Assembly (NCBI RefSeq): GCF_002307355.1
Contig: NZ_CP017481.1
Location: forward strand, 248,001-312,000
DNA: 64,000 nucleotides
Direction of reading: 5' to 3'
From: Pectobacterium polaris
GTDB lineage: Bacteria > Pseudomonadota > Gammaproteobacteria > Enterobacterales > Enterobacteriaceae
Positions 54,865 through 63,234 of this stretch are shown in pieces. The notes under the pieces are model-generated. The model did not search any database, was not told where the DNA came from, and saw nothing but the letters and a program-made list of their open reading frames with translations. Position numbers and translations under genes: made by a program. Each line of letters opens with the position of its first letter. Position 1 is the stretch's first letter.

Positions 54865-55440
54865 ATGGCAGTTTCTCTGGTAAAAGGCGGTAATGTATCC
54901 CTGACGAAAGAAGCACCAACCATGAATATTGCCATGGTCGGCCTGGGGTGGGACTCTCGTGTCACCGATGGACAAGCTTTCGATCTGGACGCCTCAGTAT
55001 TTATGGTCGGTGAAGACGGCAAAGTACTGTCCGACGCTAATTTTATTTTCTTCAATAATAAACTGAGCCCATGCGCCTCCGTTGAGCACCAAGGTGACAA
55101 CCGTACTGGAGAAGGCGACGGCGATGATGAGCAAGTGAAAATCCATCTGGCGAAGGTGCCGGCTGAAGTGAAAAAGCTGGTATTTTCCGTGACTATTTAC
55201 GATGCCGAAGCTCGTAAACAAAACTTCGGTATGGTCAGCAACAGCTTCATGCGCGTATATAACAATGATACGGGCGCTGAAATTGCGCGTTTCGATTTAT
55301 CTGAAGATGCCTCCACCGAAACCGCCATGATTTTTGGCGAACTGTACCGCAATGGTGCTGAGTGGAAATTCAAGGCCGTAGGTCAAGGTTTCGCGGGTGG
55401 GTTGTCCGCCCTTGCGTCCCAGCACGGCGTCAATATCTAA
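54865..55440 (+). CDS. terE: TerE, tellurite-resistance protein
   Basis: The 191-residue TerD-family protein begins [18 protein letters not shown] and has [19 protein letters not shown] and the C-terminal [25 protein letters not shown] precedes the ATG. It is the last recognised ter gene; no terF follows in the window. Confidence 0.96.
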   Translation: MAVSLVKGGNVSLTKEAPTMNIAMVGLGWDSRVTDGQAFDLDASVFMVGEDGKVLSDANFIFFNNKLSPCASVEHQGDNRTGEGDGDDEQVKIHLAKVPAEVKKLVFSVTIYDAEARKQNFGMVSNSFMRVYNNDTGAEIARFDLSEDASTETAMIFGELYRNGAEWKFKAVGQGFAGGLSALASQHGVNI

Positions 55441-55447
55441 TTGATAC

Positions 55448-55475
55448 TGGCTCCTCGGTTCAAACTGGGGAGCCA
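55448..55475. terminator. terminator after terE
   Basis: TGGCTCC and GGAGCCA pair around a 14-nt loop whose interior can extend the stem (CGGTT/AACTG). It lies between the converging terE and HAD genes and may serve both strands. Confidence 0.6.
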
Positions 55476-55482
55476 TTACTAT

Positions 55483-56166
55483 TTAAGGATGCCCTTTAAC
55501 GACACCCGATAGCAGCAACCGTTCTGCAAGCGGCTTGAACCGCATCCACTGCGGGTGAAAATGACGCCAGTGCGCATCTTGAGCGGATGCTAATAGCTCG
55601 TAGTCGCCACGGGTATCGCCCCACGCGCGCAAATGATATTGGCTCAGCGGGCCATACACCCCTTCCAAGCGTTCTACCTTATAAAGACATCGGCAGTTAT
55701 GCCCGTTAATCTTCCCAGTCAGTACGCCGTTTTCCACTTCAAGCTGCGTCCCAATCAGTTTGATACCCAGTCGATCGGCAAAAGGACGTAACACGATCTC
55801 TGGCGATGCTGAACAGAGTGTCACCTCAGCGCCGGAATGGAGTTCCGCGGCAACGCCAAGTAAACCTGACTTGCGCATCAACGTATTCCACTTGCGGTGG
55901 CAGAAGGCCTCTGCTTTTTCCTGCATCCAGGAAACGTCGACACCCGTAAGAAAGGTGGCGATGAGCGCTTCTTTGAGTTCATCTCGCGTCAATTTACGCT
56001 GTATACAACGCGCGGAAGGCAACACCAGATGCATCACTCGGCGAGCAAAAACACGCTTGCCGAAGGCGAAACGTAAAAAAGGAATAAAACTGTCATGGTA
56101 GGTCAACGTTCCATCGAAGTCGAAGACCGATAGAACCTGACGAGCGCGATTAAACTCAGTGCTCAT
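55483..56166 (-). CDS. HAD-superfamily hydrolase, subfamily IB
   Basis: The 227-residue protein has the nucleophile motif SVFDFDGTLTYHDSFIPFL and the Thr/Ser motif VTLCSASPEIVLRPFADRLG of SerB-like subfamily IB phosphatases, then WGDTRGDYELLASA with acidic residues. The substrate is unknown. It is 16 bp downstream of the DeoR gene on the same strand and may be co-transcribed with it. Confidence 0.88.
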   Translation of the reverse strand: MSTEFNRARQVLSVFDFDGTLTYHDSFIPFLRFAFGKRVFARRVMHLVLPSARCIQRKLTRDELKEALIATFLTGVDVSWMQEKAEAFCHRKWNTLMRKSGLLGVAAELHSGAEVTLCSASPEIVLRPFADRLGIKLIGTQLEVENGVLTGKINGHNCRCLYKVERLEGVYGPLSQYHLRAWGDTRGDYELLASAQDAHWRHFHPQWMRFKPLAERLLLSGVVKGHP

Positions 56167-56182
56167 TGGTCAAAAAACTCCC

Positions 56183-57007
56183 CTATAAACCACCAACCAG
56201 CGTCAGATTGAACGTTTTGCCTTTCAGCTCCGTTTGCACCTCGGGTGCTAACGCGCTGTCGGTGATGATATCGGTTAGCTCCGACAGAGGCGTGACGCAG
56301 AACAGTGAGTACGCACCGTATTTACTGCTGTCAGCCAGCAGTATCCGGCGGCTGGCATTCGCGCCAAGATCTTGTTTTACGCCTGCTTTCTCTTCCGTCG
56401 GCGTAGTGACGCCTTTATCCAGACTCCACGAGTTACAGCTGATAAACGCGATATCGGGGTAAATGCTGCGTAACAGACGGCGGCCGTGTTCGCCGATGCA
56501 GGACTGGCTGCTGTCATCGATACGCCCACCGATAATCGTCACTTCAATCTGCTTGAATTCAGACAGGAACAGCGCAATTTGCAAATCGGCGGTAATTACG
56601 CGCAGCGGCAAATGCGTCAGGTTACGCGCCAGCTCCAGCATGGTCGTACCCGCATCCAGCACCACCGCGCTGCCCGGTTTAACCAGCGTCGCGGCATAGC
56701 GAGCTATCGCCTGCTTTTCTTGAAGGCTACGATGTAATTTCTCATTCGTGGTCGGCTGGGAAGGGATAAAACGATTGAGCGTCACACCGCCATGACTGCG
56801 GCTAATCACACCCTGCTCGTCCAGTTTGATCAAGTCACGACGGATCGTCGCTGGGGAAGCGTCGATCACGGACACCAGTTCATCTACCGTCACCAGATTA
56901 TGGCTTTTCAGGTAATCCATAATCTGATCAAGACGGCTCTGCCCTTTGACTTTATCCCCGCTCATGCGGAAAGCATCAGTTAATGTAGGATCCACGGCGA
57001 TATCCAT
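56183..57007 (-). CDS. DeoR/GlpR-family transcriptional regulator
   Basis: The 274-residue repressor has the DeoR helix-turn-helix [20 protein letters not shown] with recognition helix [16 protein letters not shown], then the sugar-phosphate-sensing domain ([41 protein letters not shown]). The start could be at 57007 or the next ATG (56965). It likely regulates the flanking tetronate locus in response to a phosphorylated intermediate. Confidence 0.92.
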   Translation of the reverse strand: MDIAVDPTLTDAFRMSGDKVKGQSRLDQIMDYLKSHNLVTVDELVSVIDASPATIRRDLIKLDEQGVISRSHGGVTLNRFIPSQPTTNEKLHRSLQEKQAIARYAATLVKPGSAVVLDAGTTMLELARNLTHLPLRVITADLQIALFLSEFKQIEVTIIGGRIDDSSQSCIGEHGRRLLRSIYPDIAFISCNSWSLDKGVTTPTEEKAGVKQDLGANASRRILLADSSKYGAYSLFCVTPLSELTDIITDSALAPEVQTELKGKTFNLTLVGGL

Positions 57008-57048
57008 CTTGCTGTTATCAAGTTATTTTAAGTTGTTGCTTCTTGATT

Positions 57049-57095
57049 GCAGGATACCAGAAACCTTCCCGAACGCGGGAAGGAAGATATCCTGC
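57049..57095. terminator. nested stem-loop after pdxA2 gene
   Basis: An inner 8-bp stem CCTTCCCG/CGGGAAGG and an outer 8-bp stem GCAGGATA/TATCCTGC are nested. The structure lies between the pdxA2 stop and the deoR gene, in the minus direction before deoR, so it may end or dampen read-through. Confidence 0.6.
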
Positions 57096-57150
57096 AATGT
57101 GCACTGTAGCTTAAAAAACCGTGCTATCAACGGTGATGCGTCACCGCAAA

Positions 57151-58131
57151 TCAGGCCAGCTGCATGGCGAGCTGGATAGAGATCGCCATACTTTCGGGCT
57201 TCGCTTTACCTGTCCAGGCAATGTCAAACGCCGTGCCGTGGTCAGCAGACGTGCGGATGAACGGCAATCCGGCGGTGATATTCACCCCATCATAGAAGCC
57301 TAGCAGCTTCAGCGGAATGTGGCCCTGATCGTGATACATCGCCACCACCATATCGTACTGGCCTTCATATGCCTGTAAATAGACGGTATCCGGCGGGCAT
57401 GGACCATAAACATCAATACCTTTGGCCTTCATGGCTTCCACCGATGGCGACACAATTTTGATCTCTTCGTCACCAAACAAACCATTCTCGCCCGCATGCG
57501 GGTTAACCCCGGCAACGGCGATACGCGGGTGGGTAAAACCAACGCGCTTGAGGAAGACATCCGCCATGTCGATCACCGTTTCCACGCGATCGCGGTTCAG
57601 CGTATCCAGGAATTTACGCAGCGCGATGTGCGTTGAAACATGGATAACTTTCAACTTATCGGTATACAGCACCATCGCATAGTCGCGGCTGTTGGTCAGC
57701 TTTGCCAGCAACTCGGTGTGGCCCGGATAGAGGTGACCCGCCGAGTGCAGCGCTTCTTTATTCAGCGGTGCGGTGGCAATCGCATGGACTTCACCCGCCA
57801 TCGCCAGCTCAGTCGCTTTCTTGATGCAGCGGTAAGCCAAATCGCCCGCCTGCGCCTGAACAACGCCAGGCTTCAGCGCCTGAGGATCTTCCAGCGGCTC
57901 ATCAATCATGTTGATTACGCCCGGCGCGAAGACCGCGTCAGACGGTTTATCAATGATTTTCAGTTCTACGCCTGGCACGATATTCAGCGCCAGAATACGT
58001 TGCATCGTCTGTACACAGCCCACCACCACAGCGGATGCGCCGGAAAGCTCGCCTTCGGCCAGAGACTTGATAATAATTTCCGGTCCAATCCCTGCCGGAT
58101 CACCCATCGTTACCGCAATAATTTTACTCAC
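57151..58131 (-). CDS. PdxA2-type tetronate-4-phosphate dehydrogenase
   Basis: The 326-residue protein is a PdxA-family oxidative decarboxylase: [18 protein letters not shown], metal histidines in [22 protein letters not shown] and [11 protein letters not shown]. Paired with a DUF1537 kinase, PdxA2 members convert D-threonate or D-erythronate 4-phosphate to dihydroxyacetone phosphate plus CO2, rather than making vitamin B6. The GTG start at 58131, overlapping the kinase stop, has GGAGAAGG upstream; a longer frame to 58185 lies inside the kinase gene. Confidence 0.9.
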   Translation of the reverse strand: MSKIIAVTMGDPAGIGPEIIIKSLAEGELSGASAVVVGCVQTMQRILALNIVPGVELKIIDKPSDAVFAPGVINMIDEPLEDPQALKPGVVQAQAGDLAYRCIKKATELAMAGEVHAIATAPLNKEALHSAGHLYPGHTELLAKLTNSRDYAMVLYTDKLKVIHVSTHIALRKFLDTLNRDRVETVIDMADVFLKRVGFTHPRIAVAGVNPHAGENGLFGDEEIKIVSPSVEAMKAKGIDVYGPCPPDTVYLQAYEGQYDMVVAMYHDQGHIPLKLLGFYDGVNITAGLPFIRTSADHGTAFDIAWTGKAKPESMAISIQLAMQLA

Positions 58132-59452
58132 TGACCTTCTCCTCAATAAAACGTAAAACGTCGAGCAAAGTAGTTTCGTTGCCAAAACCCCCCGCTTTAG
58201 TCATCACAGGGGTCGTGCCGACAACGCTGTTCAGCAGGTATCCCCAGGGCACACAGGATGCGATTTGCCCCTTAATCTGAAAGCCGGTCGCGCCCAGTGC
58301 GGTTGCCACAGCAATCGCAATGTCACCACCGGATAAATACAGTCCGCCCGGCAGACGCCGGTTAGCGCTGTCCGCCGTCAGGCTGTCTAGCGCCTGAACA
58401 ATATTGCGCGTAAGTTCCCCCAGAGAGTGGCTGATCGTTTCGCCAAGCTGCTGTCGGCTGAGCCCAAGCTGCTGGCACCGCGCGTCGATCTCGAAGCGCT
58501 GATTTTCGTTATGACAGGTACGAATAATGCAGTGATTACCCTTCATCAGCGCCTTTACCGCGTCCTCACACTGGGATGCCATGACGGTGGATGAATCGGC
58601 TGAAAAGAGTGCGTTGATATCGATCTCAACCAGCGTGACATCGCTGCGCAGCCTGACGGCCGCAATCTGTTTTTGAGCGATGTCGCTCATCGATCCGACG
58701 ACAGCCAGCAGCGGTTTTTCGGTTTTACGCGTAAAATTCTGCGCATTCGCCAGCGCTTCGCTCAGGCCCGCCGAGCCGACCAGCAAGGGGCGAAACGGCA
58801 ACGTTCTGGCAGCATCAACGATATGTGTCAGATCGTCCTGCACATCCGTATCAAGAATAATCAGACGTACGCCTTCGTCCGCCAGTTGCTGCAAACGGTC
58901 GGCTAAATGGGCCTGACGGACGTCATCAAGGTGTATCTCCGCCACCGGTAAAGCGGTTTGCTCTGCCAGACGGGCAGCGATAGAAGCCGAGGTCACCGGC
59001 GTTTTGGGATCGCTGGCAAATTCCGTGTCGGTAAGCAGACGGCCATTCACCCAGACTTCACCTTTGCGGGTCACACGCCCCAGCGTCGGCGACGCTGCAG
59101 CAATCAGCGCGACGGGCACGTTTGCCGCAGACAGCGCGGCGGCGATTTCCGCCCCCACATTCCCGCGCAGCGTCGAGTCAATCTTCTTGATAATCCAGCC
59201 TTGTCCACCAGCGGCCTGCCAGGCTGCAACCGCTTCTACAGTACGTTGAGACGCCACGTCGTCACACACCGCACGGCTATCGGTGTTGATCACCACCGCA
59301 TCACCCAGTAAATCCGCATGCAGTTTATTAACGTCAAATACGACGCTAACCCGAGCACCATGCTGCGCCAAACCGACGCCCGCATCATTGGCACCCGTAA
59401 AGTCATCAGCGACCACTAATACCTGTTCTGCTGATTGCTGCACGTTTGACAT
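58124..59452 (-). CDS. dtnK: four-carbon acid sugar kinase (DUF1537)
   Basis: The 442-residue kinase begins [20 protein letters not shown], the substrate-binding signature, and has [28 protein letters not shown] and the C-terminal nucleotide site [20 protein letters not shown] with [13 protein letters not shown]. Such kinases phosphorylate D-threonate, D-erythronate or L-threonate at O4. The D-threonate name fits the locus but the stereochemistry cannot be read from sequence alone. It is coupled to the PdxA2 gene and divergent from the alcohol dehydrogenase. Confidence 0.85.
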   Translation of the reverse strand: MSNVQQSAEQVLVVADDFTGANDAGVGLAQHGARVSVVFDVNKLHADLLGDAVVINTDSRAVCDDVASQRTVEAVAAWQAAGGQGWIIKKIDSTLRGNVGAEIAAALSAANVPVALIAAASPTLGRVTRKGEVWVNGRLLTDTEFASDPKTPVTSASIAARLAEQTALPVAEIHLDDVRQAHLADRLQQLADEGVRLIILDTDVQDDLTHIVDAARTLPFRPLLVGSAGLSEALANAQNFTRKTEKPLLAVVGSMSDIAQKQIAAVRLRSDVTLVEIDINALFSADSSTVMASQCEDAVKALMKGNHCIIRTCHNENQRFEIDARCQQLGLSRQQLGETISHSLGELTRNIVQALDSLTADSANRRLPGGLYLSGGDIAIAVATALGATGFQIKGQIASCVPWGYLLNSVVGTTPVMTKAGGFGNETTLLDVLRFIEEKVSE

Positions 59453-59496
59453 ACTTCATCCCCGGTTCATGATTACCTGATAATGATTATATTGAA

Positions 59497-59527
59497 TCAC
59501 ATTTGATTATATGTGAGCAATATCAAA
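59497..59527. promoter_or_regulatory. inverted repeat and CRP-like site in tetronate locus
   Basis: TCACAT and ATGTGA (59497-59502, 59511-59516) form a palindrome, and TGTGAGCAATATCAAA (59512-59527) matches the CRP core with one mismatch. Both lie in the divergent promoter region between the kinase and dehydrogenase genes, 45-75 bp from the kinase start. The palindrome may be a DeoR operator. Confidence 0.5.
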
Positions 59528-59688
59528 TTATTTAAAAGGAATTTCACCTATAAATTATCACCACGATGTGGCAAATGGCGTTTAGACGTGATGAGAACCA
59601 CGTCATTTGACTGAAAGTAATCACCATCGCAACCATTATCATCATAGCGATAACGCTCTGGCGAAAGAGAAAAGGCAAGGTAATAAGC

Positions 59689-60825
59689 ATGAATATCAAT
59701 AGCACTATCCTCAGCGGTTACCGGGTACTTCAGGACATTAGTCACCTGTTGGCAGGGAAACAGCACGTTTTATTTGTCACCGACAAAAACATCGTCGGGC
59801 TGCCTGATGTTCAGGCGCTGATCGCACAAGTTAAGCAAGCCGTTCCGCAGGTTCTGTTGGTTGATCATGTTCCTGCCGAACCAAGCCAGCACGATGTTGC
59901 GCAGATACTGAGCCAGCTCAATCAAATCCAGACCGATTTGGTCATCGGCGTGGGCGGCGGCAGCGTACTGGACGTCGCCAAACTGCTTTCCGTACTGTGC
60001 GCGGGCGATGAAACCGTCACGCTGGATAGCCTGCTGGCAGGAGAGAAACCGACTCGCCGCACGACATCCCTGCTGATCCCGACCACCGCAGGAACCGGCT
60101 CAGAAGCCACGCCGAATGCCATTCTGGCGATCCCGGAAAAAGAGACCAAAGTCGGCATTATTACGCCAGTGATGCTGCCGGATTACGTTGCGCTGGTGCC
60201 AGAGTTGACCATCAGCATGCCGTCACATATCGCTGCTTCAACCGGTATCGATGCGCTCTGCCACCTGATCGAGTGCTTCACCTCGACGATTGCTAACCCG
60301 GTCAGCGACAACTACGCGCTGATTGGCCTGAAAAAGCTGTTTGCCAACCTCGAAACCTCCGTGCGCGAGCCGAGCAACATGGAAGCCAAGCTGAACATGC
60401 TGTGGGCGTCCTATTACGGCGGTGCCGCCATTGCCCACTCCGGTACGCATTTGGTTCACGCCATGTCTTACCCGCTGGGCGGCAAGTACCACATCCCGCA
60501 CGGCGTAGCGAACGCCATCCTGCTCGCCCCTTGCATGCGTTTCGTGCAGGACGCCGCACAGGAGAAATTCGCACAGGCGTATGACCTGCTGCCGGATGCC
60601 AATCTGACGCTCAGTACAGCGGAAAAAGCGCAGGCGCTGGTGACCTACTTCAGCGAATTGGTTAAACGACTCAACCTGCCTAACACCTTACAGCAGCTCG
60701 GGGTCGAAAAAGACCACCTGCCGTACCTGGTTGATGCCGCGTTACAGGTTCAGCGCCTGATGAAAAACGTGCCGACACAGGTCAGCGCCGACGACGTCCG
60801 TGAGGTTTATCTGACTCTGTTTTAA
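59689..60825 (+). CDS. iron-containing alcohol dehydrogenase
   Basis: The 378-residue group III dehydrogenase has the NAD motif GVGGGSVLDVAKLLSVL, TTAGTGSEATPNAIL and the metal-site histidines in STGIDALCHLIECFTS, HAMSYPLGGKYHIPHGVANA. The latter match the iron-ADH signature. Within this locus it would reduce a four-carbon aldehyde acid to a tetronate, an inference. It starts the plus-strand operon leading to aldolase, symporter and hydrolase. Confidence 0.9.
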   Translation: MNINSTILSGYRVLQDISHLLAGKQHVLFVTDKNIVGLPDVQALIAQVKQAVPQVLLVDHVPAEPSQHDVAQILSQLNQIQTDLVIGVGGGSVLDVAKLLSVLCAGDETVTLDSLLAGEKPTRRTTSLLIPTTAGTGSEATPNAILAIPEKETKVGIITPVMLPDYVALVPELTISMPSHIAASTGIDALCHLIECFTSTIANPVSDNYALIGLKKLFANLETSVREPSNMEAKLNMLWASYYGGAAIAHSGTHLVHAMSYPLGGKYHIPHGVANAILLAPCMRFVQDAAQEKFAQAYDLLPDANLTLSTAEKAQALVTYFSELVKRLNLPNTLQQLGVEKDHLPYLVDAALQVQRLMKNVPTQVSADDVREVYLTLF

Positions 60826-60893
60826 AGCGCGCGGGTTTAGGTAGAACGGTTTTAACTTTTCATCTTTTTGATTACGTGTCACGAGGAAGAACA

Positions 60894-61778
60894 ATGAGTA
60901 AAAATATTACCGGCGTACTAACTGCCATCGTCACGCCGTTTGATAACCAGGGCGAATTTAACCCCGCTGCTATGCGTCTTCAGGTTCAGCGCCAGATGCG
61001 CTACGGCAACGGTATTTTTTGTAACGGCACCAACGGTGAGTTTTTCGTGCTGCACACCGATGAGAAAGTCGCCGTCACTGAAACCTGCGTTGATGAAGTT
61101 GCCGGAAAAGTGCCGGTTGTCGGCCACATCGGTGAAATCTCCACGCGGGAAACCATCAAGCTCGGCAAGCGCATCGCCGCGCTGGGTGTCGATGCCGTTT
61201 CGGTCATCACCCCCTATTTCATCCCACTCAAACAAGAAGAACTGATCGCCCACTACACCGCCGTCGCCGATGCGCTGACTGTGCCGGTGTTTCTCTACAA
61301 CATTCCTGCACGCACGGGGAATACGCTGGCGCCGGAAACTGTCCGTACGCTGGCGGATCACCCGAACATCATCGGCATTAAAGACAGCGCAGGCAGCTAT
61401 GAAAGCCTGAGCGGTTATGTGCAAGCGGTGAAAGGTGTACAGGGTTTTAACGTATTGAATGGCCCAGACTCGCTCATTCACCAGGGCTTTGTTGACGGCT
61501 GCTCCGCCTGTATTTCCGGGCTGGCTAACGTGGCACCGGAACCGATCAGCCAGATTTGGCACCGCTTCAATGCGGGTGACATCGAAGGCTCCCGTCAGGC
61601 ACAAGAACAGGTTGCCGAGTTGCGTAAGACACTGTACGCCATCGCGTTCTCACCGGCTGTGGTGAAAAAAGCGCTGGCGATTATGGGTGAAGATGTCGGC
61701 GTCAGCCGCTATCCGATCCAGTTTTCCGCACAGGATGAAGACAACATCCGCAACATACTTAGTCAATTCTCGCAGTAA
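60894..61778 (+). CDS. DHDPS-family (class I) 2-keto-acid aldolase
   Basis: The 294-residue protein belongs to the DapA/NanA family. It has FCNGTNGEFFVLHTDEK (the loop that binds the pyruvate carboxylate), the catalytic Tyr in VFLYNIPARTGN and Schiff-base Lys in IIGIKDSAGSY. Such enzymes split 2-keto-3-deoxy acids to pyruvate and an aldehyde. DapA itself would not be in a sugar operon, so a sugar-acid aldolase is preferred. The start at 60894 has GAGGAAG 5 nt upstream. Confidence 0.9.
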   Translation: MSKNITGVLTAIVTPFDNQGEFNPAAMRLQVQRQMRYGNGIFCNGTNGEFFVLHTDEKVAVTETCVDEVAGKVPVVGHIGEISTRETIKLGKRIAALGVDAVSVITPYFIPLKQEELIAHYTAVADALTVPVFLYNIPARTGNTLAPETVRTLADHPNIIGIKDSAGSYESLSGYVQAVKGVQGFNVLNGPDSLIHQGFVDGCSACISGLANVAPEPISQIWHRFNAGDIEGSRQAQEQVAELRKTLYAIAFSPAVVKKALAIMGEDVGVSRYPIQFSAQDEDNIRNILSQFSQ

Positions 61779-61815
61779 CAGAGAAATATCAATTTCCACT
61801 TAAGGCCGAGAAGAT

Positions 61816-63231
61816 ATGAACCATTTTAACTTTACTGACACCCTCATAATCGTTGGGATGATTGTATTTTATATCGCATTCACCTCATGGTTAACCTACA
61901 AGCTACGCAGTAAATCGAACACCGAGTTCATGGAAGGCTCACGCGCGCTACCGGCGTTTATCGTCGGTATCCTGCTGATGACCGAGTTCATCGGTGCCAA
62001 ATCCACCATCGGTACGGCACAGTCCGCCTTTGAGAACGGCTTTGCCGCATCATGGTCGGTGATTGGCGCCGCCATCGGTTTCCCGCTGTTTGGTATGATT
62101 CTGGTGAAGAAGATTTATAACACCGGGAAAATCACCATCTCCGGCGCGATTGCCGAGAAATACGGTACCAGCACCAAGAACATCATTTCGATCATCATGA
62201 TCTATGCGCTGTTGCTGGTTAACGTGGGCAACTACGTCAGCGGCGCGGCAGCCATCGCCACGGTGTTGAAAGTCTCCCTGCCTGTCGCCGCGCTGATCAC
62301 TGCCATCGTCAGTACTTTCTACTACTATTTCGGTGGCTTGAAAGGAACGGCCTACATCACGCTGATCCACAGTGCCGTGAAGTACGCTGGCGTCATGATC
62401 ATTCTGTTTGTGGCATTGAAAATGACCGGCGGCTTTAAGCCAATGATCGAACAAATGCCGGATTACTACTGGACGTGGGACGGTAAGCTCGGTGCCAGCA
62501 CCATCTTCGCCTGGCTGATCGGGACTATCGGTTCTATCTTCTGTACGCAGTTCGTGATTCAGGCAATTTCGTCAACGAAAGATGCCACCAGCGCTAAACG
62601 TGCTACCTGGGTTGCCTTCTTCTTCTGTATGCCGATTGCGCTGGCTATCGCGGTCATCGGTGTTGCAGCGAAGTTTGCCCACCCTGAAATCAACAGCCTG
62701 TACGCAATGCCAGTCTTCTTGCAAGACATGAACCCATGGCTCGCTGGTCTGGTCACCACGTCACTGGTCGCGTCTATCTTCATCAGCGTGAGTATGGTGG
62801 CACTGGCTATCGTTTCCCTGCTGATTAAGGATTTCTACGTTCCTTACTGGAAACCGACGCCAGAAAAAGAAATGAAAATGACCCGGATCCTCTCGCTTGT
62901 CGTAGGTTTCGCGCCGCTCATCTTCGTTCTGTTCGTCCCTGAAATCCTGAAGCTGTCATTCTTTACGCGCGCCATTCGACTGTCGATTTCCGTGGTTGCC
63001 GTCATTGCGTTCTACCTGCCGTTCTTCGGCAGCGCTCGCGGTGCAAACGCCAGCCTGATCTCCGCCTGCGTGGCCACCTCTGTTTGGTATATTCTCGGCA
63101 ACCCATACGGCATTGATAACATGTATGTCGCGTTGGTTACCCCTGCTGTCGTCATACTGATCGACCGCATGATTCCGAACAAAGCGAACAAAATCAAAAC
63201 CTCTCCAACTGAAAATAAATCGGGAGCCTGA
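61816..63231 (+). CDS. sodium:solute symporter (SSS family)
   Basis: The 471-residue protein has about 12-13 hydrophobic helices, and SSS motifs near MTEFIGAKSTIGTAQSAFENG (helix 2, sodium site) and FVIQAISSTKDATSAKRATW. It would import the acidic sugar with sodium. It lies between the aldolase and the sialidase-like gene, only 3 bp from the latter, in the tetronate operon. Confidence 0.92.
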   Translation: MNHFNFTDTLIIVGMIVFYIAFTSWLTYKLRSKSNTEFMEGSRALPAFIVGILLMTEFIGAKSTIGTAQSAFENGFAASWSVIGAAIGFPLFGMILVKKIYNTGKITISGAIAEKYGTSTKNIISIIMIYALLLVNVGNYVSGAAAIATVLKVSLPVAALITAIVSTFYYYFGGLKGTAYITLIHSAVKYAGVMIILFVALKMTGGFKPMIEQMPDYYWTWDGKLGASTIFAWLIGTIGSIFCTQFVIQAISSTKDATSAKRATWVAFFFCMPIALAIAVIGVAAKFAHPEINSLYAMPVFLQDMNPWLAGLVTTSLVASIFISVSMVALAIVSLLIKDFYVPYWKPTPEKEMKMTRILSLVVGFAPLIFVLFVPEILKLSFFTRAIRLSISVVAVIAFYLPFFGSARGANASLISACVATSVWYILGNPYGIDNMYVALVTPAVVILIDRMIPNKANKIKTSPTENKSGA

Positions 63232-63234
63232 GTC

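Noticed and set aside
57151..58131. Calling the PdxA-like gene pdxA for vitamin B6 synthesis
   Set aside because: It is coupled to a DUF1537 kinase rather than to ksgA/surA, the mark of the PdxA2 group in tetronate catabolism.
60894..61778. Calling the DHDPS-family gene dapA
   Set aside because: Its operon with a dehydrogenase, a sugar-type symporter and a sialidase-fold enzyme indicates a sugar-acid aldolase.
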